A stretch of DNA of 58,859 bases from WFQV01 sp964611145 (GTDB lineage: Bacteria > Bacteroidota > Ignavibacteria > Ignavibacteriales > Melioribacteraceae): assembly GCA_964611145.1 (NCBI GenBank), contig CAZSYM010000014.1, positions 1 through 58,859 on the forward strand, written 5' to 3'. Positions 16,745 through 25,702 of this stretch are shown piece after piece. A program made the translations under genes and the position numbers. The first letter of the stretch is position 1. The number at the start of each line of letters is the position of its first letter. A model generated the notes under the pieces. That model was given only the letters and a program-made list of their open reading frames with translations. It was not told the DNA's origin and ran no database searches.

Positions 16745-18043
16745 ATGAAAGATAAGGTTTATATTCAGGACTTAGCGGAACACGTCGGACAGGATGTCAA
16801 GCTTGAAGGGTGGCTCTACAATAAAAGGTCAAGCGGAAAGATTCAATTTTTAATTTTAAGAGACGGCACAGGATTGTTGCAATGTGTCGTTTTCAAGGGA
16901 AATGTTACGCCGGAGGAATTCGAAGCGGCGGATAAAATGGGACAGGAATCTTCCTTCCGTGTATGGGGCACGGTCAAGGAGGAAAAACGCGCCCCCGGCG
17001 GTTACGAGCTTGACGTCAAAAAAATCGAGGTTATTCACGAAACCCACGACTATCCTATCACGCCAAAGGAGCATGGCGTCGATTTTCTGATGGACCATCG
17101 TCATCTCTGGCTCCGTTCCAAAAGACAAAACGCAATTTTGCGTGTCCGCCATAGAATTGTAAAGGCGATAAGAGACTTTTTTGACGGCAAAGGTTTTACA
17201 TTGCTGGATACTCCCATTATTACTCCGACTTCGGTGGAGGGGACGTCCACGCTTTTTGAAACAGAGTACTTTGACTTGGGTAAAGCATACCTTACTCAGT
17301 CGGGACAACTCTATGCCGAAGCCGGTGCGCTGGCGCTTGGAAGGGTTTACACTTTCGGTCCTACTTTCCGTGCCGAAAAATCCAAAACGCGGCGACATCT
17401 TACCGAGTTTTGGATGGTGGAACCCGAAGCGGCTTTCTTCGATTTGAACGACGATATGGACCTGGCGGAAGAATTTATTGAGTATATCGTTCAAACGGTT
17501 TTAAAAGATTCCGCCAAGGAGCTTGAAATTTTAGAACGCGATACCACGAAACTTCAGAACGTTAAACGTCCCTTCCCGCGCATTACGTATGACGAAGCGG
17601 TGGAGATTTTGAAGAAAAACGGAGTGGACTTCCCGTGGGGAGATGATTTCGGCGGGGCGGACGAAACAATAATTTCCGACCAATTCGACCGACCGGTAAT
17701 GGTACATCGTTATCCCGCGGAGGTCAAGGCTTTCTATATGAAGCGCGACCCCGAAAACCCGAAACTCGCTCTCGCAGTGGATGTCCTTGCACCGGAAGGT
17801 TACGGCGAAATAATCGGAGGGAGTCAACGCGAGGACGATTATGATACACTTGTGAAAAGATTGGAAGAACATAATTTGCCTCGCGAACCTTTCGAATGGT
17901 ATTTGGATTTAAGACGTTACGGTTCCGTGCCTCACTCCGGCTTTGGATTGGGACTCGAACGAACCGTTGCGTGGATATGCGGACTGGAACATGTTCGCGA
18001 AACAATTCCGTTTCCGAGAATGATTTATAGGAATACACCCTGA
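16745..18043 (+). CDS. asnS: Asparaginyl-tRNA synthetase
   Basis: Class IIb synthetase charging tRNA-Asn. The N-terminal OB-fold anticodon-binding domain (about 1-110, with VKLEGWLYNKRSSGKIQFLILRD-type sequence) is followed by the catalytic core with FRAEKSKTRRHLTEFWMVEPE (motif 2) and GFGLGLERTVAWICGL (motif 3). 432 residues is the normal length. A TTG further upstream (16667) would add 26 residues unlike the family, so the ATG is used. Its stop overlaps the nuoJ start (TGATG), an unusual fusion of a synthetase gene to a complex I operon. Confidence 0.95.
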   Translation: MKDKVYIQDLAEHVGQDVKLEGWLYNKRSSGKIQFLILRDGTGLLQCVVFKGNVTPEEFEAADKMGQESSFRVWGTVKEEKRAPGGYELDVKKIEVIHETHDYPITPKEHGVDFLMDHRHLWLRSKRQNAILRVRHRIVKAIRDFFDGKGFTLLDTPIITPTSVEGTSTLFETEYFDLGKAYLTQSGQLYAEAGALALGRVYTFGPTFRAEKSKTRRHLTEFWMVEPEAAFFDLNDDMDLAEEFIEYIVQTVLKDSAKELEILERDTTKLQNVKRPFPRITYDEAVEILKKNGVDFPWGDDFGGADETIISDQFDRPVMVHRYPAEVKAFYMKRDPENPKLALAVDVLAPEGYGEIIGGSQREDDYDTLVKRLEEHNLPREPFEWYLDLRRYGSVPHSGFGLGLERTVAWICGLEHVRETIPFPRMIYRNTP

Positions 18044-18555
18044 TGAGTTTAGAAATTATTCTTTTTGTTGTTCTCGCAATCGTTGCCGTTGTCTCATCTG
18101 TTTTGATGATAACGAGGCTTAACGCGGTTTATAGCGCCCTTTTTCTGATTCTTAATTTCTTTGCATTAGGAGGATTGTATCTTTTATTGCAAGCCCAATT
18201 TATCGCCGTAGCTCAGATAATTGTCTATGCGGGCGCAATAATGGTGCTTTTCCTATTTGTATTGATGCTTTTGAATACGGAAAAAGAAGAGAAAATTTTT
18301 GCGAGAGCCAAATTTTTGAAAATCTTTGCAATCATTACCGCAGTCCTTGTCTTTGCGGAGATAGCTTATGTAATTCTCTTAGCTCATCCCTCCGCGGATT
18401 TGGCAAATATAATGGCTAACGGACAAAACGGTACTGTGGAAACGATTGGACATTCTCTTTATACCGATTATATCGTGCCATTCGAAGCGGCGGGATTTTT
18501 ATTGCTTGCCGCCACAATCGGCGCATTAATTTTAGCAAAAAAGAAATTGAAATAA
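18043..18555 (+). CDS. nuoJ: NADH-quinone oxidoreductase subunit J
   Basis: Membrane subunit of respiratory complex I. 170 residues with five hydrophobic helices and the family signature FIAVAQIIVYAGAIMVLFLFVLMLL (helix 3, including the pi-bulge region). It starts inside the asnS stop codon and ends two bases before nuoK. It is the first nuo gene here, so nuoA-I must lie elsewhere in the genome or be absent. Confidence 0.95.
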   Translation: MSLEIILFVVLAIVAVVSSVLMITRLNAVYSALFLILNFFALGGLYLLLQAQFIAVAQIIVYAGAIMVLFLFVLMLLNTEKEEKIFARAKFLKIFAIITAVLVFAEIAYVILLAHPSADLANIMANGQNGTVETIGHSLYTDYIVPFEAAGFLLLAATIGALILAKKKLK

Positions 18556-18556
18556 G

Positions 18557-18865
18557 ATGAACGCAATACCTATTGAATATTACTTGATTCTCAGCGCTTT
18601 TATGTTTCTTGTTGGCGTGACGGGAGTTTTAATTCGCCGGAATGCAATTGTTGTTTTTATGTCTATCGAACTAATGTTGAACTCGGCGAATCTCACTCTG
18701 GTGGCTTTTTCCTCTTTTCTGGGAAATCCCATCGGTCAAATATTCGTTTTCTTTGTTATGACCGTGGCGGCGGCGGAAGCGGCTGTGGGACTTGCAATTA
18801 TAATTGCAATTTTCAGAAACAAGAAAACAGTTAATATTGACGAGATTAACATTTTTAAATGGTAG
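18557..18865 (+). CDS. nuoK: NADH-quinone oxidoreductase subunit K
   Basis: Small complex I membrane subunit of 102 residues with three helices. FVGVTG-like start of helix 1, the conserved glutamate in FMSIELMLNSANLTLVAF (helix 2) and a second glutamate in VAAAEAAVGLAIIIAIFR (helix 3) are both present; these line the central proton-transfer axis. Usual length and position between nuoJ and nuoL. Confidence 0.96.
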   Translation: MNAIPIEYYLILSAFMFLVGVTGVLIRRNAIVVFMSIELMLNSANLTLVAFSSFLGNPIGQIFVFFVMTVAAAEAAVGLAIIIAIFRNKKTVNIDEINIFKW

Positions 18866-18872
18866 GTAATTG

Positions 18873-20810
18873 ATGATTGACTTAATTTATCTTACGATAT
18901 TGTTCCCGCTTATCGGTTTTCTGATTAACGGGCTTTTCGGTAGTAAAATAAAAAACGAAAAGATAATCGGGATTATTGGCAGCAGCACCGTGGGAATTGC
19001 TTTCTTAATTGCTCTCGGTGCTTTTTTTGAAATGTCAAGCCTACCCGTGGAACAAAGGCAACATGTGGTGAATCTTTTTACATGGCTGAACGTTGCCGGT
19101 TTGCATATTGAATTCGGTTATCTCGTGGACCAACTTTCGCTTGTTATGGCTTTGGTGGTAACGGGTGTGGGCTTTTTGATACATGTTTATTCTATCGGAT
19201 ATATGCATGGCGACAAAGCCTTTTGGAAATTCTTCGCCTACCTGAACCTCTTTATCTTTGCAATGATGAACCTGGTGATGGGAGATAATTTCTTGGTCCT
19301 CTTTTTGGGTTGGGAAGGCGTCGGACTTTGTTCCTATTTGTTGATAGGGTTTTGGTACGAAAAGGATTTCGAGAAAAGCACCGTTCCAAAAGCGGCGAAA
19401 AAGGCTTTTATTACCAACAGAATAGGGGATTTCGGTTTTCTGTTGGGAATGTTCTTGATTTACAAGTCTTTCGGAAGCCTTAATTTTCTCGAAGTGTTCC
19501 ATAAAGCCGAATTTGCTCCTGTAACGACCGTAACTTTCAGTCTGATAGCTCTTTTCCTCTTTATCGGCGCTACGGGAAAATCGGCTCAAATTCCTCTTTA
19601 TGTTTGGCTACCCGATGCAATGGCGGGACCTACACCGGTATCGGCTTTGATTCATGCCGCCACAATGGTTACCGCTGGCGTTTATATGGTTGCTCGAACC
19701 TCGATTATTTTTGCTTCCGCGCCCGCTGTGATGACCGTCGTGGCGATAATCGGGGCGTTAACCGCCTTCTTTGCCGCTACAATCGGGCTTGTGCAAAACG
19801 ATATAAAGAAAGTCCTTGCGTATTCTACCATATCCCAATTGGGCTACATGTTTCTGGCAACCGGTGTTGGAGCATTCGCCGCGGGAATTTTTCACGTAAT
19901 GACGCATGCTTTCTTCAAAGCTCTTTTGTTCTTGGGCGCAGGCTCCATTATCCATGCAATGCACGAAAACCAAGATATTCGTCATTACGGGGGACTAAAA
20001 AAACACATGCCGGTAACATATTTTACTTTTCTCATGGCGGCTTTGGCTATATCGGGTTTCCCCGGATTTTCGGGCTTCTTTTCGAAAGATGAAATTCTTT
20101 GGTATTCATTTGCCGACGGGAATTGGTTTTATTGGGCAATAGGTGCCTTTACCGCATTGTTGACCGCTTTTTATATTTTCCGTCTTGTCGCTCTTACTTT
20201 TTGGGGCGAGGAGAGATTCGGAAGCGAATATCACCCGCATGAATCTCCAAAGGTAATGACTGTCCCCTTGATTATTTTGGGTATCCTTTCCGTTATCGGC
20301 GGATACGTGGGAATCCCCGAAGTTTTTTCGGGCGAGGGAGGCAACGCTTTCGAAAGTTGGCTCGAGCCTGTTTTCGAACCCGCAAAGGAAAGGCTCGCGG
20401 AAATGAATTATTATTCCCACGCCACCGAGATTCTGCTGATGAGCATTTCGATTATCCTGGCGATTTCGGGGATTTATTTGGCTTATTATATTTATACTAA
20501 GCGCAAGGACATTGCTGAAAAAACCTCCGAGCGCTTTTCCACGCTTTATAATATTTTGCTCAATAAATATTTCGTAGATGAATTTTATGATGCTACCGTA
20601 ATAGAGCCGATTAAAAAAGGTTCCGAGTCGATACTTTGGAAATTTACCGATGTAAAAATAATCGACGGCTTTGTTAATGGTGTTGCGGCTGTGGTGGCTC
20701 GACTTTCCGAATGGTTTAAAAAGTTTCAAGTGGGAGTTACGCAAGTCTATGCTGTGGTTATGCTTGCGGGAATAGCTATCGTTCTATTTTGGATTATTGC
20801 GAGTTTTTAG
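18873..20810 (+). CDS. nuoL: NADH-quinone oxidoreductase subunit L
   Basis: Distal antiporter-like proton-pumping subunit of complex I. 645 residues with about sixteen helices, including VLFLGWEGVGLCSYLLIGFW (essential Glu), the broken-helix Lys motif TGKSAQIPLYVWLPDAMAGPTPVSALIHAATMVTAGVY, and a long C-terminal lateral helix region. An in-frame TTG immediately precedes the ATG chosen. It is four bases from nuoM. In the family, NuoL, M and N derive from Mrp-type Na+/H+ antiporters, which is of interest because an antiporter gene is embedded downstream. Confidence 0.96.
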   Translation: MIDLIYLTILFPLIGFLINGLFGSKIKNEKIIGIIGSSTVGIAFLIALGAFFEMSSLPVEQRQHVVNLFTWLNVAGLHIEFGYLVDQLSLVMALVVTGVGFLIHVYSIGYMHGDKAFWKFFAYLNLFIFAMMNLVMGDNFLVLFLGWEGVGLCSYLLIGFWYEKDFEKSTVPKAAKKAFITNRIGDFGFLLGMFLIYKSFGSLNFLEVFHKAEFAPVTTVTFSLIALFLFIGATGKSAQIPLYVWLPDAMAGPTPVSALIHAATMVTAGVYMVARTSIIFASAPAVMTVVAIIGALTAFFAATIGLVQNDIKKVLAYSTISQLGYMFLATGVGAFAAGIFHVMTHAFFKALLFLGAGSIIHAMHENQDIRHYGGLKKHMPVTYFTFLMAALAISGFPGFSGFFSKDEILWYSFADGNWFYWAIGAFTALLTAFYIFRLVALTFWGEERFGSEYHPHESPKVMTVPLIILGILSVIGGYVGIPEVFSGEGGNAFESWLEPVFEPAKERLAEMNYYSHATEILLMSISIILAISGIYLAYYIYTKRKDIAEKTSERFSTLYNILLNKYFVDEFYDATVIEPIKKGSESILWKFTDVKIIDGFVNGVAAVVARLSEWFKKFQVGVTQVYAVVMLAGIAIVLFWIIASF

Positions 20811-20813
20811 CCT

Positions 20814-22331
20814 ATGGAAAATTATTTGTTAACATATCTGCTGTTTACGCCTCTCTTAGGCGCTGTTATTTTGCTCTTCTTTAAGGAAGAACAGAAAAAC
20901 TTAATCCGTTGGTTTGCAGTGGCGGTTTCGACCGTTACATTTCTTATTTCAATTCTTATTTTTAGTAAATTCGATTCTTCGCTTTCCACTTTCCAATTTA
21001 CCGAGAAAATCCAATGGATTAAAAGCCTTAATATTTCCTACTCGGTGGGAATTGATGGCATTTCCATGTTGCTGATTTTGCTAACGACGTTTATTACTCC
21101 TCTTACCCTCGTTTCCAGTTGGAGCAGTATTAAGGAGAAAGTAAAATTATTTACTTTCTTTATGCTTTTGTTGGAATTTGCCATGCTCGGCGTCTTTGTT
21201 TCCTTGGATTTATTTCTGTTCTATATTTTCTGGGAAGCGATGCTCATTCCGATGTATTTTATTATCGGGATATGGGGCGGGGAGCGGAGAATTTACGCTT
21301 CGGTTAAATTTTTCATCTTTACAATGGCGGGTAGCTTGTTGATGCTCGTTGCAATAATCTGGCTTACCGTTTACGCTTCGAGTCAATTAGGACATTTTAC
21401 CTCCGATATTGTTGAGCTTTACAGTGTGGGTCCGACGATTCCCGTACAGATACAGCGTTACATGTTTCTGGCATTCTTTATTAGCTTTGCCATAAAAGTG
21501 CCTCTCTTCCCGTTGCATACATGGCTGCCCGATGCTCACGTGGAAGCCCCCACGGCAGGTTCGGTAATACTTGCTGGCGTACTTCTTAAAATGGGAACAT
21601 ACGGCTTGTTGCGTTTCAATCTGCCCCTTTTTCCACAATCAACGGTTTATTTCGCTCCTTATGTTTCCGTCCTTGCCGTTATTGGGATCATATATGGCGC
21701 CCTTGTTGCCATGATTCAAAAAGATATGAAAAAACTTGTGGCGTATTCCTCCGTTTCCCACTTGGGATTCGTGGTATTGGGAATTTTTGCATTAACGCCG
21801 GAAGCCGTGCAGGGTGCGGTAATTCAAATGATTAATCACGGGCTTTCCACGGGCGCTTTGTTCCTTTTGGTGGGAGTTATTTACGAAAGAACACATACAC
21901 GCGAAATTGCTTACTACGGTGGAATTGCAAAGCTGGTTCCGATTTATGCTACCATCTTAATGATTGTTTCTCTCTCTTCAATCGGTCTGCCGGGATTAAA
22001 CGGTTTTATCGGTGAGTTTTTAATCCTTTTAGGCTCCTTTAAATCGCAAGTTCTCAATAGTTATTGGTTTGTTATTTTCGGCGCAACCGGAGTGATTTTC
22101 GCTGCTGTTTATCTGCTTTGGATGTATGAAAGAGTCGTGTGGGGAAAAGTTACAAATCCAAAGCTGGAAGGGTTAAAAGATATGAACACGCGGGAGCTTG
22201 TTGTGTTGATTCCTATTCTTATTTTTATTGTGTGGATTGGCGTTTATCCGAGCACATTTCTTAATGTTTCCGCTTCCGCTACGCAAAGCATATTGCATTC
22301 GGTAAGTACTTTTACGTTTAACTTTTTCTAA
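20814..22331 (+). CDS. nuoM: NADH-quinone oxidoreductase subunit M
   Basis: Second antiporter-like subunit of complex I, 505 residues with about fourteen helices. The Glu-bearing helix reads FLFYIFWEAMLIPMYFIIGIWG, and the Lys/His-bearing segment FAIKVPLFPLHTWLPDAHVEAPTAGSVILAGVLLKMGTYG is complete, as is KKLVAYSSVSHLGFVVLG. It is followed after 10 bases not by nuoN but by an NhaD-like transporter gene. Confidence 0.96.
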   Translation: MENYLLTYLLFTPLLGAVILLFFKEEQKNLIRWFAVAVSTVTFLISILIFSKFDSSLSTFQFTEKIQWIKSLNISYSVGIDGISMLLILLTTFITPLTLVSSWSSIKEKVKLFTFFMLLLEFAMLGVFVSLDLFLFYIFWEAMLIPMYFIIGIWGGERRIYASVKFFIFTMAGSLLMLVAIIWLTVYASSQLGHFTSDIVELYSVGPTIPVQIQRYMFLAFFISFAIKVPLFPLHTWLPDAHVEAPTAGSVILAGVLLKMGTYGLLRFNLPLFPQSTVYFAPYVSVLAVIGIIYGALVAMIQKDMKKLVAYSSVSHLGFVVLGIFALTPEAVQGAVIQMINHGLSTGALFLLVGVIYERTHTREIAYYGGIAKLVPIYATILMIVSLSSIGLPGLNGFIGEFLILLGSFKSQVLNSYWFVIFGATGVIFAAVYLLWMYERVVWGKVTNPKLEGLKDMNTRELVVLIPILIFIVWIGVYPSTFLNVSASATQSILHSVSTFTFNFF

Positions 22332-22341
22332 AAGGTAATTT

Positions 22342-23760
22342 ATGAAGAAAATATTAAGTGGTAAAATATTTATTCCGCTGTTTTTCTTTCTTTTGAATGT
22401 TGGAACATTTGCAAGCGAGCTTTCGGAGGAAACGGCAAAAGCCTCGCAAGAAATGGCGCACGCTCTTCCTTCCGGCTGGATGGTTTTACCGTTTATTATT
22501 ATTCTTTTGATGATTGCTACCGGTCCTCTTTTTTATCATCGCTTTTGGGAAAAGCATTACCCGAAAATTTCCATTCTGCTTGGCTTGATACCGGTAATTT
22601 ATTACATCACTGTTTTGCATAATACTCATATACTTTTGCACACGTTGGCGGAATACATTTCCTTTATTGCACTTCTCGGTTCGCTTTTCGTTGCTTCCGG
22701 CGGCATTCTGATTGATGTCAACAGAAAATCCACTCCCTTGGTAAATGTGATAATACTTTTTATTGGCGCCATATTGTCCAATATTATCGGCACGACGGGA
22801 GCCTCGATGGTTTTGATTCGCCCTTATATCAAATTTAACCGAAAAAGAATTCATCCTTATCACATTATTTTCTTCATTTTTCTCGTAAGTAATATCGGGG
22901 GAGCGCTTACGCCGATAGGAGACCCACCACTGTTTTTGGGCTTTCTCAAAGGAGTAGATTTCTTCTGGTTCTTGGAAAACAACTGGCATATTTGGTTGCC
23001 GACGGTTGTTCTGGTTCTTGCTGTTTTTTATGTTTTCGATTGGCGACATGCAAGAATGGAAAAGGAAGACGATACGGAATACAAAGGGAATATAGTTTTT
23101 AAAGGGAAAATAAATTTGCTTTATCTGTTGATTATTCTTGTCGCCGTCTTTATCGACCCCGCCGTAATGCCTTGGGTGCCTTCTTTGGAACCTTTGCCGT
23201 TCGGCTTTAGGGAAATAATAATGTTTATCGTAATTTATGCTTCTTATAAAACGGCGGATAAAGAAATATTGAAAGCCAACGAATTTGAGTTCGAACCGAT
23301 TAGGGAAGTGGCTTATTTGTTTATTGGAATATTTGCCACGATGATTCCTGCTTTGCAATTGATTGCTTACGAAGCGCATGCTTACGGAAGTGAATTGAAC
23401 GCCGGTATTTTCTATTGGGCAACCGGCGCTCTCTCCGGCTTTTTGGATAACACCCCCACTTTCGTTAATTTCTTGAGCGCCGCAATGGGGAAATGGGGAT
23501 TGAATGTTAATATAGCCGCGGAAGTTCATAAGTTCCAAGTTCTTGACCCGCTTTACTTGCAAGCGATTTCCGTGGGTGCTGTTTTCTTCGGCGCAATGAC
23601 GTATATAGGAAACGGACCTAATTTCATGGTTAAATCCATAACCGAACGTTCCGGTATAAAAATGCCGAGTTTCTTTACTTATTTCATTAAATATGCTATT
23701 CCAATTTTGGTGCCTATTTTCGCATTGGTTTGGTTGGTATTTTTCTTTGGTAAGGGGTAA
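22342..23760 (+). CDS. NhaD-like Na+/H+ antiporter (ion transporter superfamily)
   Basis: 472-residue transporter of the arsenite/citrate/NhaD type. A possible signal or first helix (1-24) leads to about twelve more helices. NIIGTTGASMVLIRPYIKFN, SNIGGALTPIGDPPLFLGFLKGVDFFWF and SGFLDNTPTFVNFL are the paired re-entrant-loop motifs of this family. Most relatives are called sodium:proton antiporters; an organic anion carrier cannot be excluded. It sits between nuoM and nuoN with spacings of 10 and 3 bases and no terminator, so it is transcribed with complex I and may balance Na+ and H+ across the same membrane. Confidence 0.8.
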   Translation: MKKILSGKIFIPLFFFLLNVGTFASELSEETAKASQEMAHALPSGWMVLPFIIILLMIATGPLFYHRFWEKHYPKISILLGLIPVIYYITVLHNTHILLHTLAEYISFIALLGSLFVASGGILIDVNRKSTPLVNVIILFIGAILSNIIGTTGASMVLIRPYIKFNRKRIHPYHIIFFIFLVSNIGGALTPIGDPPLFLGFLKGVDFFWFLENNWHIWLPTVVLVLAVFYVFDWRHARMEKEDDTEYKGNIVFKGKINLLYLLIILVAVFIDPAVMPWVPSLEPLPFGFREIIMFIVIYASYKTADKEILKANEFEFEPIREVAYLFIGIFATMIPALQLIAYEAHAYGSELNAGIFYWATGALSGFLDNTPTFVNFLSAAMGKWGLNVNIAAEVHKFQVLDPLYLQAISVGAVFFGAMTYIGNGPNFMVKSITERSGIKMPSFFTYFIKYAIPILVPIFALVWLVFFFGKG

Positions 23761-23763
23761 AAT

Positions 23764-24129
23764 ATGAGCACGATTAAAGAAGTTTTGGAGAAAGGTGGAT
23801 ACGGACTCTATTTTGGCAATAGAGTTCTTTTGCCTTTTCGTTGCCACATTTTGAAGGTGATTTTTGAAAATGAAATCATTACCGATTTTAGCTCCAGCAA
23901 AAGGGGAGCGTGCTACAAAATGGTCGATAATTTTACCGAAATCTATTTCCACGAAGTGGACGACCTTTCGGAAGTGGTTACCGAATTTAAAGGAATTAAA
24001 ATGATAGTGGTTCAAGAAGGGAATGATGTTTTTAATTTCGAAGACCATGAAAAACTAAATGTTCTTCTCGACGGAGAACACAAATTAAAAATCGAAAAAG
24101 TGGAAGACGATATACTATTTTTTGAATAA
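23764..24129 (+). CDS. Unknown 121-residue protein in the nuo operon
   Basis: I do not recognise this protein. It is acidic at its C-terminus (ending VEDDILFFE), soluble, and predicted mainly as beta strands (LKVIFENEIITDF, GIKMIVVQEG, HKLKIEKVEDD). Two cysteines (in FRCHIL and RGACYK) are isolated and form no metal motif. It starts three bases after the antiporter gene and ends eight bases before nuoN, with codon use like its neighbours. The tight packing supports a real gene; a role as an assembly or regulatory partner of complex I or the antiporter is only a guess from position. Confidence 0.75.
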   Translation: MSTIKEVLEKGGYGLYFGNRVLLPFRCHILKVIFENEIITDFSSSKRGACYKMVDNFTEIYFHEVDDLSEVVTEFKGIKMIVVQEGNDVFNFEDHEKLNVLLDGEHKLKIEKVEDDILFFE

Positions 24130-24137
24130 GGATTTTT

Positions 24138-25559
24138 ATGGGAAGTTCAATGTTTATGCAGATTTTGCCATTCGTGCTTTTGGGTTCGGCTATAGTTTTA
24201 GCCGTCCTTATTGAAATATTCACCGCTAAGGGAAAGAAAATATTGCCGTGGTTTTCGGCTTTGTTCTTCCTTGCCGTTTCAATTCTTTCTCTGTATCAAA
24301 TCGACTTGAATTTATCCGTTTATGGAATGCTACATATCGGTGGTAAATCCGCCATATTCAATTTTGTTTTCAACTTCGGCGCTTTGATTGCCGTGCTAAG
24401 CTCGGCGGATTATATTCACAAATACGGTGCCGATTTCGGTGAGTTTTATATCCTTTTGCTTTCTTCCGTGTTGGGAATGATGCTCCTTGCCGGTTCTTTG
24501 GATTTATTTACCGTATTTCTCGGCTTGGAATTGATGTCCATAAGTTTTTACATACTTGCCGGAATTAACAGAAAGAAAATAAGCGCCAACGAAGCTTCTC
24601 TGAAGTATTTCCTTTTGGGCGCTTTTGCAACGGGTTTCGTGGTTTACGGCATCGGTTTGATTTATGGAACGGCGGGGAATACCAACTTGCATTTTCTTTT
24701 TAGCCGCTTTTCGGCACTATTGACCAAACCTTTGTTTGTTATCGGTTTGGGACTTTTCTTTGTGGGCTTTTCGTTCAAAATAGCGGCGTTCCCTTTTCAC
24801 ATGTGGGTGCCCGATGTATATCAAGGTTCCGCCACTACGGTTACCGGTGTAATGTCCACCATCGGAAAGGCGGCGGCGTTCAGCGTTTTGATTCTAACCT
24901 TAACGGCTGTTACCACCGGCAGTGCGCCTCATACTTTTAGGGATTATTTTATTGCCATATCGCTTCTTTCCATGCTCTACGGGAGTATTGTGGCGATTGC
25001 CCAGAAAAATTTGAAAAGAATGCTTGCATACAGCTCCATTGTTCATGCGGGATACATGTCTATAGGCTTGGCTTCGGGAAATACTTACAGTATGGCGGGC
25101 ATTATATTTTATCTTGCGGCATATACGTTTATGAATTTGGGTGCTTTCGGTGTTATAGCAATTGTCGAAGGGGAAAACGATTCTCGAATCGACTTGGACG
25201 CTTATGCGGGATTATCCAAAAAATGCCCCGTTTTGGCGGGCTTTATGGCTTTGTTCATGTTCGCATTGGCGGGCATACCCCCACTGGCGGGATTCTTCGG
25301 GAAATATTATGTTTTTGTGGGGGCAATTGAGAACAACCTCACGTGGCTAGCGATAATCGGTATTATCGCAAGCGCGATAAGCGTTTACTTTTATCTCCGC
25401 GTTGTGGTTTATATGTATTTCAAAGAAACGCAAGAAGACTTTGTCGTTCGCCCTAAGGCTGGTGGAATTATAGCTATTACTCTTTCGGGAATTTTGGTGC
25501 TGGCTCTGGGCGTTATGCCAAATTTGTTGATGAACTTGATAACATCGGTTATAAAATGA
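24138..25559 (+). CDS. nuoN: NADH-quinone oxidoreductase subunit N
   Basis: Third antiporter-like subunit of complex I. 473 residues, about fourteen helices. LFTVFLGLELMSISFYILAG carries the conserved Glu, and FKIAAFPFHMWVPDVYQGSATTVTGVMSTIGKAAAF the Lys-bearing motif; LKRMLAYSSIVHAGYM is also standard. It closes the asnS-nuoJKLM-antiporter-nuoN transcript, and a strong terminator stands 35 bases after its stop. Confidence 0.96.
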   Translation: MGSSMFMQILPFVLLGSAIVLAVLIEIFTAKGKKILPWFSALFFLAVSILSLYQIDLNLSVYGMLHIGGKSAIFNFVFNFGALIAVLSSADYIHKYGADFGEFYILLLSSVLGMMLLAGSLDLFTVFLGLELMSISFYILAGINRKKISANEASLKYFLLGAFATGFVVYGIGLIYGTAGNTNLHFLFSRFSALLTKPLFVIGLGLFFVGFSFKIAAFPFHMWVPDVYQGSATTVTGVMSTIGKAAAFSVLILTLTAVTTGSAPHTFRDYFIAISLLSMLYGSIVAIAQKNLKRMLAYSSIVHAGYMSIGLASGNTYSMAGIIFYLAAYTFMNLGAFGVIAIVEGENDSRIDLDAYAGLSKKCPVLAGFMALFMFALAGIPPLAGFFGKYYVFVGAIENNLTWLAIIGIIASAISVYFYLRVVVYMYFKETQEDFVVRPKAGGIIAITLSGILVLALGVMPNLLMNLITSVIK

Positions 25560-25593
25560 GGTTTTTCTCCGATAATGAATTTGTGCAATTGAC

Positions 25594-25623
25594 AGGACGC
25601 GTTTCGGCGTCCTTTCTTTTTTT
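25594..25623 (+). terminator. Intrinsic terminator after nuoN
   Basis: AGGACGC (25594-25600) pairs with GCGTCCT (25607-25613) over GTTTCG, followed by TTCTTTTTTT. Ends the asnS-nuo operon. Confidence 0.9.
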
Positions 25624-25672
25624 GAAAAGAGATGTTATTTTGAATGAACAAATACGCATCGTAACAGAAATT

Positions 25673-25680
25673 TATATTTG
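25673..25680 (+). promoter_or_regulatory. TATATTTG -7-like box upstream of nnr
   Basis: Exact TAnnTTTG match 22 bases before the ATG of the NAD(P)HX repair gene and just after the nuo terminator. No matching TTTG at 19-21 bases upstream. Confidence 0.45.
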
Positions 25681-25702
25681 TCAATAAAATTTGGGTGAAA
25701 AA

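Noticed and set aside
22486..24048. 520-residue minus-strand reading frame opposite the antiporter and unknown gene
   Set aside because: Low-complexity His/Asn/Arg-rich translation, a mirror of the AT-rich membrane protein codons; the plus-strand genes have clear family motifs.
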